Below are positions 57,622-64,000 of a DNA stretch of 64,000 nt, in pieces. The position numbers and the translations under genes were made by a program. Location: NCBI GenBank assembly GCA_029204225.1, contig CM055114.1, positions 12,381,144-12,445,143 on the forward strand. The letters are read 5' to 3'. Source of the stretch: Diphasiastrum complanatum (taxonomy: Eukaryota > Streptophyta > Lycopodiopsida > Lycopodiales > Lycopodiaceae). The stretch's first letter is position 1, and every line of letters starts with the position of its first letter. The notes below the pieces were generated by a model that saw only the letters and a program-made list of their open reading frames with translations, was not told the origin of the DNA and did not search any database.

Positions 57622-57948
57622 AGTGCGTCCACCTGAAGCTTCATGGAAAGGACCTTTCATTAAAGAAGAGGGTATTTTTTAAAAAAAAACTCCCGTTAAA
57701 AAAAACTCCGGTTAAAAAGTTCACACCATTTAGGGATATGTCACTTACTTACACAATTTAAAGCAAGAGGGGGTGATATAAGGTTAGATACTACCCATGA
57801 GAGAGAGAGAGAGAGAGTGGCAGAGTTTTATTAGGAAGATGAAAAGATGCTCAATACAAAAGAAATGGCTCCTCTTTAGAGATTTGAGAGGTGAGTCTCC
57901 TTTATTGAAGTTCAATCATGATCACGATCTTGACCATTAATATCACTT

Positions 57949-57995
57949 TGTGTTTCTTGAGAACAAGTTGTGTTTCTTGAGAACAAGTTGTGTTT
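57949..57995. repeat. 20-bp tandem duplication
   Basis: TGTGTTTCTTGAGAACAAGT twice in a row, followed by the start of a third (TGTGTTTCC). Confidence 0.9.
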
Positions 57996-60432
57996 CCTAA
58001 CTTAAGAACTTTAGAAAAGCCAAGTTTATTTAATTAATAAAAGTGCTCCATGGCACTTATTAGCCTAAGGCCCAATGTTGGTGGACTCACACACGCAGGA
58101 TGCCAACTGGTGACCTGTTTCTAATACTTCTGACTCTCTACTTAATTTATGTAGTGTTTGGGCTTATTGCAAGAGCCTCCTTCGTTACTTCAACTACGGA
58201 AGGTTATGCTACTTCTCATGCAGCTCTAGGTAAAACGCAAAATTATTGTCATCTCACTCCTAGATAGGACTTCATTCATTTTGCTCTAAAAACTTATGGA
58301 TGTATGCATAAGAAATTCGATGATTTTCTATAAATTCTAATTGAGATGACGTACCACCACTACTTGATGTAAGTCACTAGTTAAGATAATTATAAGTTTA
58401 GGTGACATAAGAAGTTGAGAAACAACATCCGTTCTTGCAATTATGGCACAATAAAAATATTGCAAGTGTTTGAATGCGTTGTAAAGTGGTAGAAACTAGT
58501 TGATGATTATAGGACATAATGATAAATAAAGGTGATAAAAACAAGAAGCTTAGTTGGGAATGGCAAACCTTTTAATATTGAATTCAGTAATTAGATTTTT
58601 TCTACTGCAATTATTTAATTGCTGGCAATTTTACAGCCCAGCTATTAATGTCCAACTTGGGAAGGCTACACCTATTTTTTGGTTTGCTCTTGAATCAAAT
58701 TTGTACATTATTATTTGATACAAAATAAAGAATTGGTATAATCCAGCCAAGAAAGCACTAGTTTTTTCACCTATCAAATTCTTAAAATGTTAAAATAATG
58801 TTCGTGCTAGAATGAATTTGCCAAAGCTACCAAAAAAAAATTCTTGTACTTCCCCCAACTCGAGAGATAAGCCACAACAAATAGCATAATGACGGCACAA
58901 CTATAACTTTCATAAAAGTTTGGAGGAAAATATAAAATTTCAAAACAGCACAAATGCATAGACCAAGCATTTCACCATAAAATTAAGAACTTATTGATTC
59001 AAACGTTCAGGCTTTTCGAAAATTTGTCAAACAGACAATCCACTTTTCAGGTAAAGCATTTACAGCACAAAATGTTAGGGCCTATTTTGATGGGAGGTTG
59101 GTCCAGCCAAAACGTCCTAAAAGGGTCAAGGGGCCCCACCTCTAATGGCGGTTCGGCCCTATGTGAGCAATAGAGAATTTGCCACTTCCAACCCTGATGG
59201 CCTTCTCTATTGCCCCGTGCTCCCCAACCGATGAGGGTTTTTCAAGCTCTCAAAGATACGGTTGCAAGGAGGGGGTGCTGTCAATTTTGGTGCAATGATT
59301 CACTAGCTTTCTAGGGTTATGGTTCTGTGAAACTTCTTATCACTAATTTGCATTAGGATCTTGCTAATGTCTCTTTCCCCATTGAATTCGGGTTACAGCT
59401 AGTAAAAAATCTTACATGGACTTGAAACCAATTTATTGCCTATGATGTGCTCGTGAGATGCCTTATACACACCGCTTTGTTTGATAAGCGGTGGTATTTT
59501 CGCCGACCGTCAGGTCTAGGTATTTCGCTAGACAGTACTGATGGCAGGTGTGACTAGTGTGATGCTTAACCAAGGCGGTGTATTTCAACTGCGGATGGTG
59601 GACGGCCTGTTCTAGTCTTTCACAGAGGTCGGGTTCAGTTGATATGTTTCAAAATTGACAAAACCCGAAAAAACGTTTCACAACTTGACGATTCTGTATA
59701 GTCATTTTGCTAACCGAAAAATATGCCAGACGACTTAGTAAAACATCAAATTGTGAAAAAATCATTTTCTTACTCTTCCCTAACACATGTACTCCAATGT
59801 GACGTTAAGAACACATGGCCCAAATTTTTTCTAGTTTCATACATTGAAAACAACAACAAATAGGTAAATTACTCATATATACCCACAGCCTAGCTATAAT
59901 CTCAACCCAATTTTCGTACTCGTGATAGTGCCAAATGCCTCAATATTGATATCAAAACTAATTATTCGGTTAAGGGAATGTGAATGAACGGTGGACTCAA
60001 ATATAATACACTCGCAACAATGATGGTTTTATCGTTTTAAGAAAGTACAATCAATTCTCAAAACTCAAAATCAACGAAAATACTTCAAAAATCCTTCTTC
60101 AAACCAAAACTGTTTATGGCTACATACCACACTCTATTCCAATTGAAAGAAGACAACGTACGAAAAAATGGCATCATGAAGATAAACTAATTGTGAAAAG
60201 TGTGAGTCTTACCTCAATGTGCCATTAGGTAGCTGTTGCGTGGAAACTCTAGTCATGAACCTTGTAGCAAAAATCATAGTCAGGCATGTTGACACAGTTT
60301 TCTCCACTTTACGCATGTCAGATCGAATTAATGTAAAAAGAAAAAATGAAGAAAATGAAAGTTTCTGGAATATGAACGGTGCGATTGAAATGTTAACGGT
60401 TCAGTTGAGAGAAAACTGAACTGAAAGTCTGT

Positions 60433-60454
60433 AAAAAAAAAAAAAAAAAAAAAA
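60433..60454 (+). repeat. Run of 22 A
   Basis: An uninterrupted A homopolymer. It separates two unlike regions, so it may be the tail of a retroposed sequence lying to the left, but I cannot see a coding body (short open frame 60219-60419 only). Confidence 0.8.
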
Positions 60455-61080
60455 CACAGGCCAGAAAGATACAATGGCTAAAAAAATCAGCAACCCATCA
60501 CTCACACCAAGCCCTCAAGCAAACCATCCCACTCATTCAAGATATAAGCCTACTAGTATGACAATGGACTACAACCAACCAACCAATCCTCACCATGAAA
60601 TCACTCTCACCCATCAATCCTCTCAACAAAAGTAAGTAAACATCATCTCCAAGTGATTTGAAGCACTCAACTATGAACTCACACTAGTAATGAGGTCCAA
60701 GCAATCAACACAAACAACCACAATCTCTCAACTCCTCAATATGAGCAAGCAAACATAGTAAGTAACATCACTCCCAAACCACAAAACAACTACAACTCTC
60801 AACTCTCAAACATACTCACTCCTAAAAATACTAACACACAAAAGTACTAACATACACAAGTACCAACATTTTAACAACCCTAACATAGAGCACCACCATT
60901 CACAATCACTTACACCAAAATGGAACTAACTTCCAAGCATTCTCAAGCAAGCAAGTTCTCATCAAAAAGACTCTCAACCAACATCACATCAAACTCATCA
61001 AACTCTCCACTCTCAACTTAGCAACTATCAACATCATCTCATTATCCAAAATTCCAACTATCTCTTAACACAAAGAGTGG
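60455..61080. other. G-poor, C/A-rich strand-asymmetric region
   Basis: The plus strand is nearly free of G for about 600 bases and made of AAC, CTC and CAACTCTCAAC-type phrases. Frames are closed by stops. It looks like degenerate short-repeat DNA. Confidence 0.55.
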
Positions 61081-62213
61081 CCTCCTTTTATAGTAAATCC
61101 CAAGTGTTCCCCTTCAAAATGAGGCTTTGCCAATTTTCATACCCTTCAAGCCCTTTTTGCCATTTGTCTCCTTAACCCATTTGATAGTACACCTAGTGGC
61201 CTCCATAAGAGAGTAGGGGAGTGGTGCATTCGAGGCTCTCTTCCAAAACTAGCCAAGATGCCATTTTTGTCAAAGGCTAGGGAGGCCATTAGTTTCCCCT
61301 TTTGTACATCCTAGAAGCCCAAAATGTCAATGGCTAGTGGGTGTACCTCCCAATTTTTATAGCCTCTAAGGTGTTTTGGCATTTATTATCCAAATTTTGG
61401 GTGAGGCCCTTTTTTAACCCCTATTTTTAGTAGGCGGCCTTCATTTTTCTTTGAGTACCTTTGTTTTTGGCCTTTCTTCATTTTTTCAAGAGTCGTGCGC
61501 CTACTGCTCATTTGTCTGGGTTTTTGGCCTGCTGGGTAACCACTTAGCCCACACATTTTGTTAATTGTCCGTAAATTGTCCAAACTTTGCCGTTAGGGTT
61601 TCTGTGACTCCTTGACACTGAATCCATATTTCCCGGTCCCGTTTTTACCCGAAACTTTTCTTTCTCGATTTTTTCTTCTGTGGTTGACTTTTTCGGCATT
61701 CATGACTAGGGCTCCCACGACAACACGGTTTCCCTGAAAATACACTGAGTGATCATATATTAGTGAAAATGGACTCAGTACATGGTGAGATTTTAGCAAG
61801 GTCATACCGGCTATTTTTTTACAACTGGCCATTTTTTTGAAAAGCCGTAAAATATTTACCGGCCATTTCTAAGGCCGCAAAATTTGCTCTAGCCTCATTT
61901 AGGGCGGGCTGGGACCCAATTCTAGGTAGACCAGCACTCTTGCTCGGTCTTTACGAAAATTGACCACAAAATATTTTTGACGATTTTTTCAAAAATCAGT
62001 TTCTTACTTTTAAACTGTGTCTAGCCACTTTAGGGCGGGCTGGGACCCAGACCTAAGGCAAATTTGTGCCGATTTTTCTCTAATAAGCGGGCTTTACATG
62101 TCGGTTATTTCAATTATTGCGAACTTAAACTTCAATATTAGGCCGATTTCCCATGCAAAAATATCGGCTAACACAAAATCAGCACATTCGGGTGTACAGT
62201 ACACATAGAACCT
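61081..62213. other. Unclassified sequence with a GC-rich direct repeat
   Basis: TTAGGGCGGGCTGGGACCCA occurs at 61899-61918 and 62030-62049, 131 bases apart, in the context TCTAGCC. Short frames on the minus strand (61386-61583, 61593-61832) have no recognised product. Confidence 0.5.
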
Positions 62214-62283
62214 CGGTTCCCAGAATCGTGGATTCTGGGAACCGTGGCAAGAACCGTACCACAGTTCCTTGAACTGTGGTACG
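62214..62283. repeat. Two adjacent perfect hairpins
   Basis: Hairpin 1: arms 62214-62227 and 62231-62244 (14 bp) with loop GTG. Hairpin 2: arms 62255-62267 and 62271-62283 (13 bp) with loop CTT. Ten bases separate them. They share the core GTTCC/GGAAC or GTTC/GAAC but are otherwise unlike each other. Confidence 0.95.
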
Positions 62284-62988
62284 ATTTCACCAAAATAGTT
62301 ATTAATTAATTTAATTAATTAATTAATATCCTGATTTTCCACCCCAAAATCCCTTATAGCTCGTTTTTTTACCCTCATTTCTCATTTTTGCAAGTAGAGG
62401 TTGAGAGAGAAGGCGCATTGGTTTCAGAGAGAGGGCTGTTCAAATTAATGAGAGGAGAGGGCAGGGTAGAGAGAGACTGTAGCGGCCTTTGTAGAGGGAG
62501 AAAATTAGGGTTTAGTTGTAGGGTTGTTTTTTGGCTCAAAAATCAAGTTTTTTGACATTCTCTCATGCAAATAGGTCTATTTTTAGGGTCTAGGCATTTC
62601 ATATCATAGAGAGAGTTTGGGATAGCCTAAAGAGAGATTGTACTAGCTCATCTAGAGAGAGAAGGATAGGGTTTATGGGTCAGGATATTTTTTGGAACCA
62701 AAAATCAGGTTTTTGCATGTCTTTTCTTGCACTTCTTCCCTACTTCACTTCCGTACTCCCTGTTTCCTTTACCGTCTCACACCATGTCTGCTGGAGAAAT
62801 GCTTGCGCTCTGGGGTGAGGTAGACCAAGACCCCGAGTTCGTTAGGTCTGACGTTCAGTCTGGGACGCGTGGATGGTCTGAAGAAATAGAATGTTTCTAA
62901 CTACAAAGCCTCGTTAGCTTTCAGCCCTCAACCTGACGAAGATGTTCACGAACTTGAAAATCTGGAGACACGAAACACGAAGAGTTTC
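62284..62988. other. ATTAATT-repeat and GA-rich stretch
   Basis: A TTAATTAATTAATT tract (about 62299-62330) follows the hairpins. The next about 400 bases contain repeated GAGAGAG blocks. No gene seen. Confidence 0.45.
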
Positions 62989-63081
62989 GCGAACACAAAA
63001 GTCAAAGGAGACAAACACGAACGATTCGCGAACATGAAAGTCAAAGGAGACAAAGACGAACGGTTCGCGAACACGAAAGAT
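62989..63081. repeat. 39-bp tandem repeat, 2.4 copies
   Basis: Units 62989-63027 and 63028-63066 and a partial 63067-63081. Each begins GCGAACA and holds AAGTCAAAGGAGACAAA. The minus frame across it (62914-63222) has a matching repeated SFVFVSFDF-type peptide, which I take as a by-product of the repeat. Confidence 0.9.
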
Positions 63082-63947
63082 CCACGAACGAGATTCCTTT
63101 GCGGTCCAGTACGAGAGAAAGGCATACGAGCAAAACGAAACTCGTTTTGCCCTCACGCTCCAAAAAGTACCAGCTAAGATCACGAAAGTACCCAGAAGTA
63201 CAGAGATCTGATCTAGTGGCATGACGTCAGCAGATACTTCCTAGGTCGTGGCTAATATGCCACTCTTGTAACTCCCTAATTAGTTGTAGATGCTTAATCA
63301 CTCTAATCTTAGATTCACATAGAGCAACTATACTTACTGGATGATATTTGACATACAGATCAGAACAGAATACACATACAGTGTAACACAGTAGTCCGAT
63401 GCTAGTAAGCAATCAAGACGAAATACAAACAGTAACTCCGCCTGCGTGCGAGACGAGTTCTGTGATCAGAATCCATAGAGATCCAAACTCCGCTAGTAAG
63501 CGTGATATACATCCGTGAGAGATGTGTATCTCTCTCACGCCAATGCACTGCGTACATATGCGTGCACTGCTTGAAGAATCATAGAAGGAAATCAAGAGAC
63601 GATATTGTAGCTTTTGGGCACATGTCAATCTCCTTATTGTGTCTGATGTCGAATGCAAATGTTTCTACTGTTATTTCGTATGTCTAAGTTTTCTTGTTCA
63701 TTTTTTTCCACACCTTGGTTGAAACTATGTTGAATGCTGCGTCAATTTTATAAACGTAGATCAACAGTGCCTGACTACATTCTGGAGGATTGTAGGAGTG
63801 ATTCAACTGGCAGTGCCCAATGAACGCATCTGAACTCCATCTGAGTCGAAGAGAGTCGTGCTCAATTCGCCTTCGAGAAAGTTTCGCGAATCTGACGAAT
63901 TTCTCATCAGTGGTATCAGATTTTTTCACACGCGATTCTCTCATCAT
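63082..63947 (+). repeat. 5' LTR of copia R (start uncertain)
   Basis: Ends CTCATCAT before the primer site. It has the phrase CCGCTAGTAAGCG (63489) seen in LTR A (CCGCTAGTAAGCGAGACC). No second copy exists in the window, so the left end is only a lower bound and the LTR may extend further left. Confidence 0.5.
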
Positions 63948-64000
63948 TGGTATCAGAGCCACCCTGTCGTATTCTGACATAGCCGAGAAGCTATCAGATC
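63948..64000 (+). mobile_element. Primer site and first bases of copia R
   Basis: TGGTATCAGAGCC at 63948. A near-copy, TGGTATCAGATT, lies 37 bases upstream at 63911, in the same CTCATCA context, just as in element A. The interior continues beyond the window. Confidence 0.75.

Larger units (their letters stand above)
56527..60432. other. Long AT-rich stretch without recognised genes
   Basis: No frame longer than about 70 codons with a recognisable product. It contains reiterated TATCAGCG (about 56895-57230), the tandem repeats listed below, a GA microsatellite (57799-57818) and a piece near 59080-59300 (GGGCCTATTTTGATGGGAGG to GGAGGGGGTGC) that has the GC content of a different repeat. No LTR or primer site seen. 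Confidence 0.4.

Noticed and set aside
53354-57818. Microsatellites and tandem repeats considered as a CRISPR array
   Set aside because: Units are adjacent with no spacers, and the context is eukaryotic.
62914-63222. Minus-strand 102-codon frame as a real gene
   Set aside because: Its peptide repeats follow the 39-bp DNA repeat, and it has no recognisable domain.

Overview
The window looks like plant nuclear DNA. The reasons are: AT-rich sequence, Ty1/copia elements with UBN2-type gags and initiator-Met-tRNA primer sites (TGGTATCAGAGC), a Ty3/gypsy chromovirus, a plant-type LINE, and an En/Spm (CACTA) transposon with a TNP2 gene carrying a GT-AG intron. I found no convincing host gene, tRNA, rRNA or CRISPR array. 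Nothing in the sequence fixes the species. The density of nested, decayed retroelements suggests a large, repeat-rich genome.

Layout (element letters are mine). 440-9930: copia A (+), whose pol is interrupted by the nearly complete copia B (3536-9684, target duplication GTATT/GTCTT). 9931-11504: decayed gypsy T (-). 13219-22482: copia D (+, target duplication AAGAT), with a gag-only non-autonomous element E (13752-17721, target duplication ATCTG) sitting inside D's 5' LTR. 24420-26577: LINE remnant (+). 27340-29755 together with 42522-about 43650: a minus-strand copia F/I2, apparently split by gypsy H (29756-42521, +). H is itself split by the chromovirus J (35944-40460, -). 43675-46000: copia I (-). 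46050-47097: 5' end of copia S (+). 47100-49900: copia G (-, D family). 50215-51006: copia M gag (+, B family), cut by L (51007-52197, -), a second partial copy of the H family. 52198 onward: a gypsy-like 5' end Q (-) with a tRNA-Asp-type primer site. 54301-56523: CACTA element with TIRs and a TAC duplication. 63082-64000: LTR, primer site and start of copia R (+), a relative of A.

Open reading frames are mostly the usual gag, protease, integrase, RT and RNase H parts of these elements, almost all with stops, frameshifts or deletions. Order on each strand follows the superfamily: copia is gag-PR-IN-RT-RH and gypsy is gag-PR-RT-RH-IN.

Two things do not fit textbook elements and are the best candidates for something undescribed. 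First, the H family has a long third frame (about 480 codons, coiled-coil N-terminus, no membrane segment seen) between pol and the 3' LTR. It recurs beside a related LTR in L. Second, element E pairs a short UBN2 gag with a long unrecognised frame (15573-16694) in place of pol, between two LTRs with an exact target duplication. Other noteworthy structures are duplicated primer-site motifs in A and R, palindromic CpG-rich subterminal repeats in the CACTA element, two adjacent perfect hairpins near 62.2 kb, and a 21-bp perfect inverted repeat at 43.5 kb.
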